Notes under the pieces: generated by a model
What the model saw: the letters and a program-made list of their open reading frames with translations, nothing else
Told to the model about the DNA's origin: nothing
Database searches by the model: none
Made by a program: the position numbers and the translations under genes
Shown: positions 1-7,145 of the stretch, piece after piece
How positions within the stretch are numbered: the first letter of the stretch is position 1
Layout of the letters: each line of letters starts with the position of its first letter
From: Planctomycetota bacterium
GTDB taxonomy: Bacteria; Planctomycetota; Phycisphaerae; Tepidisphaerales; Tepidisphaeraceae
Direction of reading: 5' to 3'
DNA length: 10,724 nucleotides
Assembly: GCA_029777755.1 (NCBI GenBank)
Contig: JAKORQ010000591.1
Coordinates: 1-10,724, forward strand

Positions 1-423
1 AGCGAGCCGATCTCCGTCGATCCGATCACTCGCTTCTTTGTGGCCACCGGTGTCTCCACCAGTTCAGCCTCGGTTCGTTTCGAGGTTTTCCACTGGCAGG
101 GCGGCAAGTGGCACCAGAAGCAGTTCACGGTTAGCCCGGGCGACATGATCGGCCGCGTCGAGGACAGCATCGACTTCCAGACCGGCTGGACTCTGGTGGA
201 TCTTGACGTTTCGCCCTACATGTCGGATGGGCCGGTGCTCGTTGCTGACCGCAACGGCAACCTCGAGCGCAAGCGCTACGACGCGGGCGAGGCCAACCGC
301 TTCAAGCGGGAGATCGGCTGGGTCGATCCCAACGCCCAGCCGCGCCAGCAGCCGGGCATGATGGGGCCGGATGGCATGCCGTATGGTCCTCCGCCGGACT
401 ACATGATGGGCCCGGGATACTAG
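1..423 (+). CDS. C-terminal part of an unrecognised protein with a Gly/Pro/Met-rich tail (5' end outside the window)
   Basis: The frame is open from the first base of the window to a TAG at 421-423, so the true start lies upstream. The GTG at 40 has no visible ribosome binding site and is unlikely to be the start. The visible 140 residues have a beta-rich, soluble look, with phrases such as RFEVFHWQGGKW and TGWTLVDLDVSPY. They contain no cysteine and no membrane segment. The last ~30 residues form a low-complexity tail rich in Pro, Gly, Met and Tyr (for example PGMMGPDGMPYGPPP), probably disordered or surface exposed. I do not recognise the family and assign no function. A strong hairpin terminator follows 18 bases after the stop, so this is probably the last gene of its transcript. 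The reading frame and codon use look genuinely coding. The length and N-terminal domains of the whole protein cannot be judged from here. Confidence 0.75.
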   Translation, partial: SEPISVDPITRFFVATGVSTSSASVRFEVFHWQGGKWHQKQFTVSPGDMIGRVEDSIDFQTGWTLVDLDVSPYMSDGPVLVADRNGNLERKRYDAGEANRFKREIGWVDPNAQPRQQPGMMGPDGMPYGPPPDYMMGPGY

Positions 424-440
424 GGCACGTATGAACATGA

Positions 441-476
441 TCCGGCCGGGTGTTCTTCCCCGGCCGGAGTCGTTTT
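441..476 (+). terminator. Rho-independent terminator after the first gene
   Basis: A perfect 9-bp GC stem, CCGGCCGGG (442-450) with CCCGGCCGG (459-467), plus a flanking T-A pair, encloses an 8-base loop. It is followed by CGTTTT at 471-476. The T-run lies only on the plus-strand side, so it should terminate the gene ending at 423 and not ligA coming from the other direction. Confidence 0.8.
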
Positions 477-489
477 GGGGCCGCGCTAA

Positions 490-686
490 GTGGAACTGGC
501 GGTTTCCGCCTGCGGGAGGCAAGGCGATCTTCGACTAAGATGCACGATCAGACCCAAGGGATACGGACGGCTTACATCCCTTGTTCACATGAAGAGTAAC
601 CCGACCAGCGCCAGCGTCTCAATCCCGGTCAATGTGCATTCAACTCGTGGTATGTCTTCCTCCACTTCGAAGTCTCGCGGCGTATA
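490..686 (+). repeat. Diverged dispersed repeat, copy A (with a decayed-looking short frame)
   Basis: This stretch aligns along its length with 10526-10724, in the same orientation. Both copies begin with GTGGA. They then have a small hairpin of GGCGG and CCGCC around a 3-base loop (498-510 here), then a GGGAGG purine block and GATC. About 127 bases after the hairpin start both carry the identical 12-mer CCGGTCAATGTG (625-636 here), followed by TTCGAAGT and CGCGG. The spacing in the other copy is 130 bases. A 65-codon frame (490-687) runs through copy A and shares the peptide PVNV with the frame in copy B. After that the frames diverge by an indel: the plus-one frame of copy A reads FLHFEVSRR where copy B reads FFRFEVPR. 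This looks like a degenerated coding copy or a non-coding repeat family. It fills most of the gap between the first gene and ligA. Confidence 0.5.
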
Positions 687-718
687 GGACAAGCCGCGCT
701 ACTTGCGGTTGAGCAAAT

Positions 719-2746
719 CTAAAATAGCGATCCGGAGTCCTGCTTTGATGCGCCACCCACGCGGCGGGTGAACTCTTCCTCGTCGATGACAGGAACGCCC
801 AACTCGGTTGCCTTCTGCAGCTTGCTGCCGGCATTCTCACCGGCGACCACAAAGCTGGTCTTCTTGCTCACCGATCCGGATGCCTTGCCGCCCAGGCGAA
901 CTATCAGCTCCTCGATCTCAGTGCGGCTGTAGCTCTTGAGCGTTCCGGTCACCACGATGGTTTGGCCGGCGAACGGCGCATTTCCGGAGACGGCCTTGAT
1001 CTCCACCTTCGGATCGATACCGACCTTGCGAAGCTCCTCGACCGCATGTCGGCCGGCGGGACTGCGAAAGAAATCGTGGATCGCCGTTGCTACCACCACG
1101 TCGATCCCTTCAACCTCATCCAACTGCTCGATCGTGGCGTTCTGCAGTGCCTCCAGTGAGCCGAAATGATTCGCCAGGTCGCGCGCCGTCGTGTTACCCA
1201 CGTGGCGGATCCCCAGGCCGGCCAGCAGGCGATCCAGTGGCCGAGAGCGCGCTGCCTGGATCGATTCCAGCACGTTGCTGGCGCTCTTCGTCGCCATACG
1301 CTCCAGCGACAGCAGATCCTCCAGTTTCAGCCGGAAAATGTCGGCAAACGTCTTCACCAGTCCGGCATCCACGAGTTGATCGACCAGCGATTCGCCGAGC
1401 CTCTCGATGTTCATCTGGTTGCGCGAGCAGAACCAGCGGATGCGCTCTTTCAATTGCGCCGGGCACTCGGGGTTGATGCAGCGGACAAACGGCGACTCAA
1501 ACTCAACCTGCTGCTGACAGGAAGGGCACTTCTCCGGCGGTGTGATTGCCACAGCGTCGGCCGGTCGACTCTCAGGGACGACTCGTACGATGTACGGGAT
1601 AACTTCGCCTGCCTTCTCAAGGATGACCGTGTCGCCGATATGGATATCCAGACGCTGGATCTGCTCTATATTGTGCAGGCTGGCGCGCTTCACGGTCGTG
1701 CCGGCTACCAGTACCGGTTCCAGCTCGGCAACGGGGGTGAGTGTTCCGCCTTTACCGACCTGCCAGGTAACATCACGCAAGATGGTTGGCACCTGCTCGG
1801 CCGGGTACTTGAAGGCGATCACCCAGCGAGGGCTCTTTGAGGTGGTTCCCAAGCGCTCTCGTTGCGCCAGCGAGCGCACCTTAACCACCATCCCATCCGT
1901 GAGGAACGGCAACGTCGGCCGAACCCGGGCAAATTTCTCGATGGCGGCTATCACCTCGTCGATGTTCTTTGCCAGCATCGCGTGCGGGGTGGAGGGCACT
2001 CCCCACTTGCGCAACTGCTCGAGCCACTGCCAGTAATCGTCGGGCGGCTCAGGGGAAACCTCACCCAGCCCATGGGCAAAGAATGCCAGCTTGCGCGATG
2101 CCGTCACCTTCGGATCGAGCTGCTTTAGCGTACCGGCCGTGGCGTTGCGGGGATTCTTGAGAGGCTCCTCCCCTCGGGCAACCAGTTCCTGGTTGATGTG
2201 GGCGAATACCGCATTAGGCATGAAGATCTCGCCGCGGATTTCCACCACCGAGCCTGCCGACAGTTCGCCGCGCAGTTTAAGAGGGATGGAGCGGATCGTT
2301 TTCGCATTCTCCGTTATGTCATCACCACGGCGGCCATCCCCGCGCGTCGCCGCCAGCACCAGTTCGCCACCTTCATAGCGAAGTGAGACGGCGATACCGT
2401 CGATCTTTGGCTCCAGCACATACTCGGGGTGCTTATTGCCCAGCACCTCGCGCACGCGCCTGTCGAAGTCGCGCACAGCGCCCTCGTCGTACGTGTTGTC
2501 AATGCTCATCATTGGTACGGCATGCTCGACGGTGCGGAAGCCCTTTATAGGTGCACCGCCGACCCTCTGAGTGGGGGAGTCAGGCGTGACGAGCTCGGGA
2601 TGCGCCTTCTCCAGGTCGATCAGCTCCTGCATCAGGCGGTCATACTCCTGGTCGGAGATGATGGGAGACGCCTCCACGTAGTACAGTCGATCATGCTTCT
2701 GGATCTCTTCACGGAGGGTGGCAATGCGCTTTGCAGGATCCGTCAT
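719..2746 (-). CDS. ligA: NAD-dependent DNA ligase LigA
   Basis: LigA seals nicks between Okazaki fragments and in repair, using NAD+ to adenylate itself. The 675-residue protein has the full bacterial domain order. An N-terminal Ia segment includes the YY-x(11)-YDRLMQEL region. The adenylation domain has the catalytic lysine K114 in EPKIDG, RGEIFM near 171, DGMVVKV at 284-290 and the FKYP lysine near 313. An OB fold follows, then a four-cysteine zinc finger (C407, C410, C423, C428), a helix-hairpin-helix domain (~435-585) and a C-terminal BRCT domain (~588-667). Length matches the family, where E. coli LigA has 671 residues. I chose ATG at 2746 because GAGAGGA lies just upstream and residue 1 then aligns with the family. 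An ATG 75 bases further upstream (2821) adds 25 residues without homology and would run through the likely promoter. The gene stands alone on the minus strand, divergent from serA. I see no clear terminator beyond its stop. Confidence 0.98.
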   Translation of the reverse strand: MTDPAKRIATLREEIQKHDRLYYVEASPIISDQEYDRLMQELIDLEKAHPELVTPDSPTQRVGGAPIKGFRTVEHAVPMMSIDNTYDEGAVRDFDRRVREVLGNKHPEYVLEPKIDGIAVSLRYEGGELVLAATRGDGRRGDDITENAKTIRSIPLKLRGELSAGSVVEIRGEIFMPNAVFAHINQELVARGEEPLKNPRNATAGTLKQLDPKVTASRKLAFFAHGLGEVSPEPPDDYWQWLEQLRKWGVPSTPHAMLAKNIDEVIAAIEKFARVRPTLPFLTDGMVVKVRSLAQRERLGTTSKSPRWVIAFKYPAEQVPTILRDVTWQVGKGGTLTPVAELEPVLVAGTTVKRASLHNIEQIQRLDIHIGDTVILEKAGEVIPYIVRVVPESRPADAVAITPPEKCPSCQQQVEFESPFVRCINPECPAQLKERIRWFCSRNQMNIERLGESLVDQLVDAGLVKTFADIFRLKLEDLLSLERMATKSASNVLESIQAARSRPLDRLLAGLGIRHVGNTTARDLANHFGSLEALQNATIEQLDEVEGIDVVVATAIHDFFRSPAGRHAVEELRKVGIDPKVEIKAVSGNAPFAGQTIVVTGTLKSYSRTEIEELIVRLGGKASGSVSKKTSFVVAGENAGSKLQKATELGVPVIDEEEFTRRVGGASKQDSGSLF

Positions 2747-2770
2747 GTAGTCCTCTCGGTCTTTTTTGAG

Positions 2771-2797
2771 TGTATAACCTGCATCGCGGCCATCCAA
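2771..2797 (-). promoter_or_regulatory. Possible ligA promoter
   Basis: Read on the minus strand, TTGGAT (2792-2797) is followed after 15 bases by TATACA (2771-2776). Transcription would start about 18 bases before the ligA ATG, leaving room for its GAGAGGA ribosome binding site. The spacer is shorter than the ideal 17 bases, so this is only a plausible sigma-70-type match. It also supports the ATG at 2746 over the one at 2821, which lies upstream of this site. Confidence 0.35.
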
Positions 2798-2951
2798 GTA
2801 GGTAACATGGGGCCGATACATCCGATTCCGATCCGATTATGTGAGCATCTTGAACCGGTTGATCATCTTGCTGATTTCTGCGCCTTTCGTACATTCAAGA
2901 CCGATGGCTGTGTTCGGCTCAATCGTTAAACCTTCAGGAAGGAACTGAGCG

Positions 2952-4571
2952 ATGCGCGTGCTGGTTGCGGATAAGTTGGCGGAGGAGGGGCTCGAGATCC
3001 TCAAGGCTAGTGGCCTGGAATATGACGTAAAGGTCGGCTTAAAGGAAGACGAGCTGGCCTGCGAGGTGGGTAATTACGATGCCCTGATCGTCCGGTCGGG
3101 CGCGAAGGTCACCAAGAGGGTTCTCGCGCAGCCCGGCAGCCTGAAGGCCATCGCGCGTGCCGGCGTCGGTGTGGACAACATCGACTGTGAGACGGCCACG
3201 CTCAAGGGAATCCTCGTGATGAACACGGCCGAGGCTTCCACGCTCTCAACCGCGGAGCATGCACTGGCACTGATGTTCTCCCTGGCCCGCCACATTCCCC
3301 AAGCGCACCATAGCCTTATCACGGGACAACTGGAGTGGAAGAAGCGCAGCAGCTTCCAGGGCACCCAGCTTGCGGGAAAGACGCTCGGCGTCGTGGGCAT
3401 GGGCAGGATCGGCCGAACCGTAGCCTCCCGTGCGCTGGCGATGGAGATGAACGTGCTGGGCTTTGACCCGTACTTCACCGCTCCAACGGCACTCGATGGA
3501 AAGGTGAAGCTAGTCCGCGACTTCGACGAGTTCCTCAAGCAGCTTGATGTCATCACCTTCCACGTTCCCGGCGGAGAATCCACGCGGCATTTGCTCAATC
3601 GTGAGAGGCTGTTCAACAAGTGCAAGCCGAACCTGCTGGTGATAAACGACGCCCGCGGCGAAGTGGTGGATGAATATGCACTGGCCGACGCCCTGAAGGA
3701 GAAGAAGATCGCCGGCGCGGCCATCGACGTGTACGCGGCAGAGCCGCCGCCGAAGGATCATCCGCTGTTCGGACTGGACAATGTCGTACTCACCCCGCAT
3801 CTGGGCGCCAGCACCGATGAGGCGCAGACGGCTGTCAGCGTCGATGCGTGCAAGGCAATCGTCGCCTACCTGCAGAACGGGGAGATTCGCGGGGCCGTCA
3901 ACGGTGGCGGGATCCGGCTGGATCTGCCGGCCGACGAGGCTCCGTTCGCAGACCTCGCCCGTCGCATGGGCGGACTTCTGCCGGCCATGTGCGATACCGG
4001 CTACAAGACCATCACACTCCGCGCTAAGGGCGCCCGCGTCCAGAAGCTGGCCACTACACTTATGCGACTGGCGACCGTCGAGCTGCTGCGGGCCAATATT
4101 GGCGAGAACATCAACGTCATCAACGTAGAGCACTTTGCCCGTTCGCGTGGCATCGAGCTGGCGCAGATTACCGAGGCGGCCCCGCCGGCCGGCATGGCAG
4201 GGGATGTGGTGGAGCTTCAGGTGACCCTGCCCGGCGGAGAGACACATCGTATACTTGGTACGGTCTACGCTGATCGGCTGCCGCGTGTCGTCCGCATCGA
4301 CAGCTTCTCCATGGACATGATCCCCGAGGGGAACATGGTGCTGGTGCTAAACGAGGATCAGCCTGGCGTGATCGGTATGGTTGGCAACACCTTCGGCCAG
4401 GCGGGCGTCAATATCGCCAACATGGTGATCAGTCGCAGCACCAATGGCAACCAGAAGGTGCAGATGATGCTCATCAAGACCGACTCTGCGGCGCCCGATT
4501 CGCTGCTGGCGGGCTTGCGGCAACGCCCCTACATCATGCGGGTCAAGCCAGTGACGCTGCCGGAACGTTGA
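2952..4571 (+). CDS. serA: D-3-phosphoglycerate dehydrogenase (long form with ACT domain)
   Basis: SerA oxidises 3-phosphoglycerate to 3-phosphohydroxypyruvate with NAD+, the first committed step of serine synthesis. The 539 residues match the long, type 1 enzyme: split substrate domain (1-~98 and ~285-315), Rossmann domain (~99-284), intervening ASB domain (~325-450) and C-terminal ACT domain (~460-539). The NAD loop is GMGRIG (149-154) with an acidic residue, D172, at the end of the next strand. The catalytic triad is visible: R235 in NDARGE, E264 in AAEPPP and H283 in TPHLGAS, at nearly the same positions as in human PHGDH. The usual small residue after ARG is a glutamate here (ARGEVVDE), a mild variation. 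An AGGAAGGA site lies upstream of the ATG. The ACT domain suggests amino-acid (serine) feedback, but not every long-form enzyme is inhibited. The gene is monocistronic and ends at a bidirectional terminator. Confidence 0.97.
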   Translation: MRVLVADKLAEEGLEILKASGLEYDVKVGLKEDELACEVGNYDALIVRSGAKVTKRVLAQPGSLKAIARAGVGVDNIDCETATLKGILVMNTAEASTLSTAEHALALMFSLARHIPQAHHSLITGQLEWKKRSSFQGTQLAGKTLGVVGMGRIGRTVASRALAMEMNVLGFDPYFTAPTALDGKVKLVRDFDEFLKQLDVITFHVPGGESTRHLLNRERLFNKCKPNLLVINDARGEVVDEYALADALKEKKIAGAAIDVYAAEPPPKDHPLFGLDNVVLTPHLGASTDEAQTAVSVDACKAIVAYLQNGEIRGAVNGGGIRLDLPADEAPFADLARRMGGLLPAMCDTGYKTITLRAKGARVQKLATTLMRLATVELLRANIGENINVINVEHFARSRGIELAQITEAAPPAGMAGDVVELQVTLPGGETHRILGTVYADRLPRVVRIDSFSMDMIPEGNMVLVLNEDQPGVIGMVGNTFGQAGVNIANMVISRSTNGNQKVQMMLIKTDSAAPDSLLAGLRQRPYIMRVKPVTLPER

Positions 4572-4600
4572 GCGGCTGCCGCGAGCAGTGAGAAAAACAG

Positions 4601-4638
4601 AAACTGCCAGTCATCAGCGGATGGCTGGCAGTTTTCGT
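4601..4638. terminator. Bidirectional terminator between serA and the small minus-strand gene
   Basis: A 14-bp stem with one T-G wobble (4601-4614 with 4621-4634) closes a six-base loop, CAGCGG. On the plus strand it runs into GTTTTCGTTAT. On the minus strand it is followed by TTTCTGTTTTTCTC. Both convergent transcripts, serA and the Spy-like/small-gene unit, can therefore end here. Confidence 0.85.
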
Positions 4639-4667
4639 TATCTTCCGGTCAGGCGTAAACAGGGCGA

Positions 4668-4724
4668 CTAGAGCTTCTCGATACGGGTATACCGATCGAG
4701 ATTCAGGACGCTGATCTCACCATT
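4668..4724 (-). other. In-frame continuation of the small gene beyond an internal TAG
   Basis: Directly after the TAG (4725-4727) that ends the 63-codon frame, the same frame stays open for 18 more codons, reading NGEISVLNLDRYTRIEKL, before a second TAG at 4668-4670. The extension looks like real protein: it has alternating hydrophobic residues of a beta strand and joins smoothly to the preceding LWLDRLTIQK. With readthrough the product would be 82 residues. A G-to-T change of a GAG codon is the simplest origin of the stop. It could also be a sequencing or assembly error, or rare readthrough. TAG ends at least four other genes in this window, so general recoding of TAG is not supported. Confidence 0.6.
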
Positions 4725-4916
4725 CTACTTCTGGATGGTGAGGCGGTCGAGCCAGAGCGCCTTGTCCTTGGAGTGGGCGTACCAGCTTCCGGTCTTTCTT
4801 TGCTCGAAGTTGATAACTGTGCCGACGATCTCCGTCGTCCATGCCTCGTCGCGCGAGGGGATCTGCTGGATGACCTTCACCTTCGAACCGATCTCTACCG
4901 TGCTGCTGTTCTCCAT
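4725..4916 (-). CDS. Small conserved-looking protein, apparently truncated by a nonsense codon
   Basis: The ATG at 4916 opens a 63-residue soluble protein, MENSSTVEIGSKVKVIQQ onward, with no signal peptide. Its pattern of short beta strands (GSKVKVIQQI, TEIVGTVINFEQ, GSWYAHSKDKALWLDRLTI) suggests a small SH3-like or KOW-like barrel. From memory, similar short proteins with a GSW-AH-K-LWLDRL core occur in planctomycetes, but I cannot name a function. The frame stops at TAG (4725-4727), although coding-like sequence continues to 4668, so the last strand is probably missing from the truncated product. No ribosome binding site precedes the ATG. A TATAAT sits nine bases upstream, which points to a leaderless transcript. 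The gene lies 59 bp downstream of the Spy-like gene on the same strand and ends at a good terminator. It may be functional, a recent pseudogene or a base-call error. Confidence 0.6.
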   Translation of the reverse strand: MENSSTVEIGSKVKVIQQIPSRDEAWTTEIVGTVINFEQRKTGSWYAHSKDKALWLDRLTIQK

Positions 4917-4925
4917 GATCGCGGG

Positions 4926-4931
4926 ATTATA
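4926..4931 (-). promoter_or_regulatory. Consensus -10 box placed for a leaderless mRNA
   Basis: A perfect TATAAT on the minus strand ends nine bases before the ATG at 4916. A transcript starting six to eight bases below it would begin at or within a few bases of the start codon. The -35 region is weak: CTGGAG at a 17-base spacing. The absence of an AGGAG-like site before this ATG fits leaderless translation. Confidence 0.5.
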
Positions 4932-4975
4932 CGCCGGTTATCCAATTGCTCCAGTTGGACCTGCTCAACCCGTTG

Positions 4976-5710
4976 CTAGAGCTCCTGACGCGGGCGATCC
5001 GGCCGGTTGGAGCGGTCACGCCTCTCACGCTGCTGCTCTCTTTCGCGACCCTGAGGACGTTCCGGGCGCTCGGGGCGATCGGCGCGGTCCCCGCGCTCGC
5101 GACGGGGAGGCTCCAGTTGCTCACGCAGCTTCTCCCGCTGCTGCTGAGTCAGTACCGCGAGAACCTGTTCGCGCAGGTCGCGCAGCAGGGGGCGCGTTGC
5201 CTCCATCATGGCTTCGCGATCCCCGGCATGCCGCTCGCGGGCGGCTGCCAGCTCACGCTGGAACTTGCCGAGAATTTCATCGATCCTGCCTCGCTGCTCT
5301 GCGGTGAGGTCCAGTGAACGTACGGCCGACCGCATCCTCTCCACTGCGTCGCCACCCATGCCTCCCATGCCCATTCCCGGTCGATCCGGACCGCCTGCAG
5401 GACCCTGGCGACGCAGGTTCTCAAGCCTGCCGCGCTGCTCGGGCGTGAGCAGTTTGCCGATTCTTTCCTGGGCATCGGCATTGGCCTGCCGGATCTTTTC
5501 CCGCAAATCCTGCAGGATTGGCTCGATCTCCCTGCGCTGCTCCTCGGTGAGGTTGAGCTCCTCGAGCTGGCGCTCGATCCCCGCCTGGATTGCCATGCGG
5601 GCCATCGGCCGCCTTGCCTCCGGGCGATCTCGCGGCGGCTCCTGGGCGTAGGAAACCGCTGCCAGGCCAAGCGTTGCTGCCACCGCACTCACGACCAATG
5701 TCGTTTTCAT
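4976..5710 (-). CDS. Exported Spy/CpxP-like LTxxQ protein with two units and an Arg-rich tail
   Basis: The 244-residue product starts with a signal peptide (MKTTLVVSAVAATLGLAAVS) and probable cleavage after SYA (residue 22), so it should act in the periplasm. The mature part is helical and highly charged, with four LTxxQ motifs: LTEEQ (54-58), LTPEQ (88-92), LTAEQ (135-139) and LTQQQ (187-191). They form two Spy-like halves separated by a Gly/Met/Pro linker (~103-120). Spy and CpxP are periplasmic chaperone and stress-sensor proteins. The related zinc-binding proteins share the fold, but no His/Cys metal cluster is visible here. Residues 201-244 are a disordered tail with about 16 arginines plus many Asp, Glu and Pro. 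The start is secure because AAGGAGA lies three bases before the ATG. It is divergent from the propeller lipoprotein gene, which may act in the same compartment. Exact function is inferred, not shown. Confidence 0.85.
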   Translation of the reverse strand: MKTTLVVSAVAATLGLAAVSYAQEPPRDRPEARRPMARMAIQAGIERQLEELNLTEEQRREIEPILQDLREKIRQANADAQERIGKLLTPEQRGRLENLRRQGPAGGPDRPGMGMGGMGGDAVERMRSAVRSLDLTAEQRGRIDEILGKFQRELAAARERHAGDREAMMEATRPLLRDLREQVLAVLTQQQREKLREQLEPPRRERGDRADRPERPERPQGREREQQRERRDRSNRPDRPRQEL

Positions 5711-5828
5711 GGTCTCTCCTTGCTGGAAAAATGACTGTATCCGTTAGTGCAACGACATTGCCACAGAAATATTGCGCCTGCGTTTGAAATGACCCTCGTC
5801 CAAGTCAATTAATCCGAGCCCAGCAGGT

Positions 5829-5858
5829 TTGACGTAAAGGTTTGTTTGTTGCTATCTT
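5829..5858 (+). promoter_or_regulatory. Promoter of the propeller lipoprotein gene
   Basis: TTGACG (5829-5834) and TATCTT (5853-5858) are separated by 18 bases, a good sigma-70-type match. Initiation would fall near 5865, giving a leader of about 24 bases that contains the AAGGAG at 5875-5880. The 178-bp gap also has to hold the promoter of the divergent Spy-like gene, for which I see only weak candidates. Confidence 0.6.
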
Positions 5859-5888
5859 AGCACTCCTCATTGTGAAGGAGATGCGCCC

Positions 5889-7058
5889 GTGAGGAAGACA
5901 CTACTGTCACTTCTGTTGTCCGTCGCCGCCGCAACTGTCGGATGCACCCAGAACAAGTCGATCGATGCCCCGATCACTGAACTCCCGGCGAACGTGCTAA
6001 AGGCACAATGGACGCGCACGCTTGAGATGAAAGGCAGCACGCCGAAGTCCATGTTCGTGCGCGGCGACGACCTGTTTGTCTATCGGGCTGACAATCTCCT
6101 CTATCGACTGGATCGCAAGAGCGGCGACGTAAAGTTCGTCACCAACGTGGCCGGCAAGGGTGATAAGGTGGGTGCTCCCCTGATCCTGGGCGACGAAATC
6201 CTCATCCCGGCCGACACCAAGCTGCACGTCGTGGATGAACGCGGATTCCGCGTCACCTCGGTGGACATCGGCCAGCCGATGCGCAGTGGCGTGGTGGCAG
6301 ACAATGAAGGCATCTATGTCGGCATCGACTTTGAACGCTCCTTCGGGCGCATAGTCTGCATCGAACTGGAACGCCCCGATTCGCCATTCCGCTGGCAGCT
6401 TCTCACCGGTGGCACCGTGGTCAGCACTCCGGCGCTCTACGAGGGAATCCTCTACGCCGGCAGTGATGATGGAAAGGTCTATGCCGTTGACTCCGACCGT
6501 ACCGCAATCTGGGCCATCGAGACATTCCAGACGGATGGCACCATCCGCGGCGATCTCGCTGCTGATGCCAGTGGTGTGTACGTCCCGTCGGCCGATATGA
6601 AGCTCTACTGCCTGAACCGCGCCGATGGCCGGGTTCGCTGGCAGTATCACGCCGGTACGCCGCTGTTCGGTTCTCCGTCGCTCACCTCCACCTCGGTCTA
6701 TATCAATGTTCCCGATCAGGGCGTGGTCTGCCTGGCAAAGGGGGACGGCGCGTACAACCGTCAGCCCAAGTGGATCAATGCCGATGCAAAAGAGTTCCTC
6801 GCCGAGGATCAGAAGCTCACTTACCTGCGCGGCAAGGACAACACCATCCTTGCGGTCGACAAGGAGACTGGCGTGCTGAAGGCTCAGAGCCAGCGCGGCG
6901 ACTTGGTGGCGTTCGCGGTCAACACGATCGATGGGCTGGTCTACGCTGCCACTCGCGGCGGCAAGGTGATCGCGGCCGTCGCCGTCACCAAGCCCGGCGA
7001 CGTTGGCGAGATCGTCTTCGCCGACCCGGCTGAGGCGCTTCAGCTTGCCTCGCGGTAA
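5889..7058 (+). CDS. PQQ-like beta-propeller lipoprotein (BamB-like fold)
   Basis: The gene starts with GTG, eight bases after AAGGAG. Residues 1-19 form a lipoprotein signal with a lipobox-like TVGC, so C19 would be lipidated and the protein membrane anchored. The remaining ~370 residues are beta-propeller repeats of the PQQ/BamB type. Each pairs a 'colour' phrase (TPALYEGILYAGSDDGKVYAVDS, GVYVPSADMKLYCLNRADGRVRWQY) with a strand leading to the next blade. Repeats are visible from about residue 57 to 375, enough for roughly seven blades. No quinone-binding residues or catalytic domain are apparent, so an enzyme role is unlikely. BamB takes part in outer-membrane protein assembly, but many lipoproteins share the fold. 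Without bam neighbours I would not call it bamB. The gene is monocistronic with its own promoter and a terminator. Confidence 0.88.
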   Translation: MRKTLLSLLLSVAAATVGCTQNKSIDAPITELPANVLKAQWTRTLEMKGSTPKSMFVRGDDLFVYRADNLLYRLDRKSGDVKFVTNVAGKGDKVGAPLILGDEILIPADTKLHVVDERGFRVTSVDIGQPMRSGVVADNEGIYVGIDFERSFGRIVCIELERPDSPFRWQLLTGGTVVSTPALYEGILYAGSDDGKVYAVDSDRTAIWAIETFQTDGTIRGDLAADASGVYVPSADMKLYCLNRADGRVRWQYHAGTPLFGSPSLTSTSVYINVPDQGVVCLAKGDGAYNRQPKWINADAKEFLAEDQKLTYLRGKDNTILAVDKETGVLKAQSQRGDLVAFAVNTIDGLVYAATRGGKVIAAVAVTKPGDVGEIVFADPAEALQLASR

Positions 7059-7102
7059 CGCATCGGCCGTCTCATCAAGATGCAATCATGAGATAATGTG
7101 GC

Positions 7103-7137
7103 GGTGCCGCTGCTGTAGGGCAGCGGCATCTTTATTT
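7103..7137 (+). terminator. Rho-independent terminator after the propeller gene
   Basis: An 11-bp stem, GGTGCCGCTGC (7103-7113) with GCAGCGGCATC (7120-7130) and one G-T wobble, closes a six-base loop and is followed by TTTATTT. It sits between the convergent propeller gene and tyrA. The minus-strand side lacks a T-run, so it serves the plus-strand gene. Confidence 0.85.
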
Positions 7138-7145
7138 GCTGCCCG

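Noticed and set aside
690..718. Terminator for ligA (CCGC/GCGG around 694-709)
   Set aside because: A four-pair stem without a following T-run on the minus strand is too weak to call.
2747..2821. Longer ligA start at 2821 (25 extra residues)
   Set aside because: The extra residues do not resemble LigA N-termini. The ATG at 2746 has a ribosome binding site, and a plausible -10/-35 pair lies within the extension.
2868..2895. serA promoter TTGCTG-16-TACATT
   Set aside because: It has only three and four matches to the consensus boxes. Several equally weak pairs exist in the same gap, so no single one can be supported.
5997..7085. Long antisense open frame (362 codons) opposite the propeller gene
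   Set aside because: It is a GC-rich shadow frame. The plus strand has a signal peptide, a ribosome binding site and clear propeller repeats, while the antisense product has no recognisable domain.
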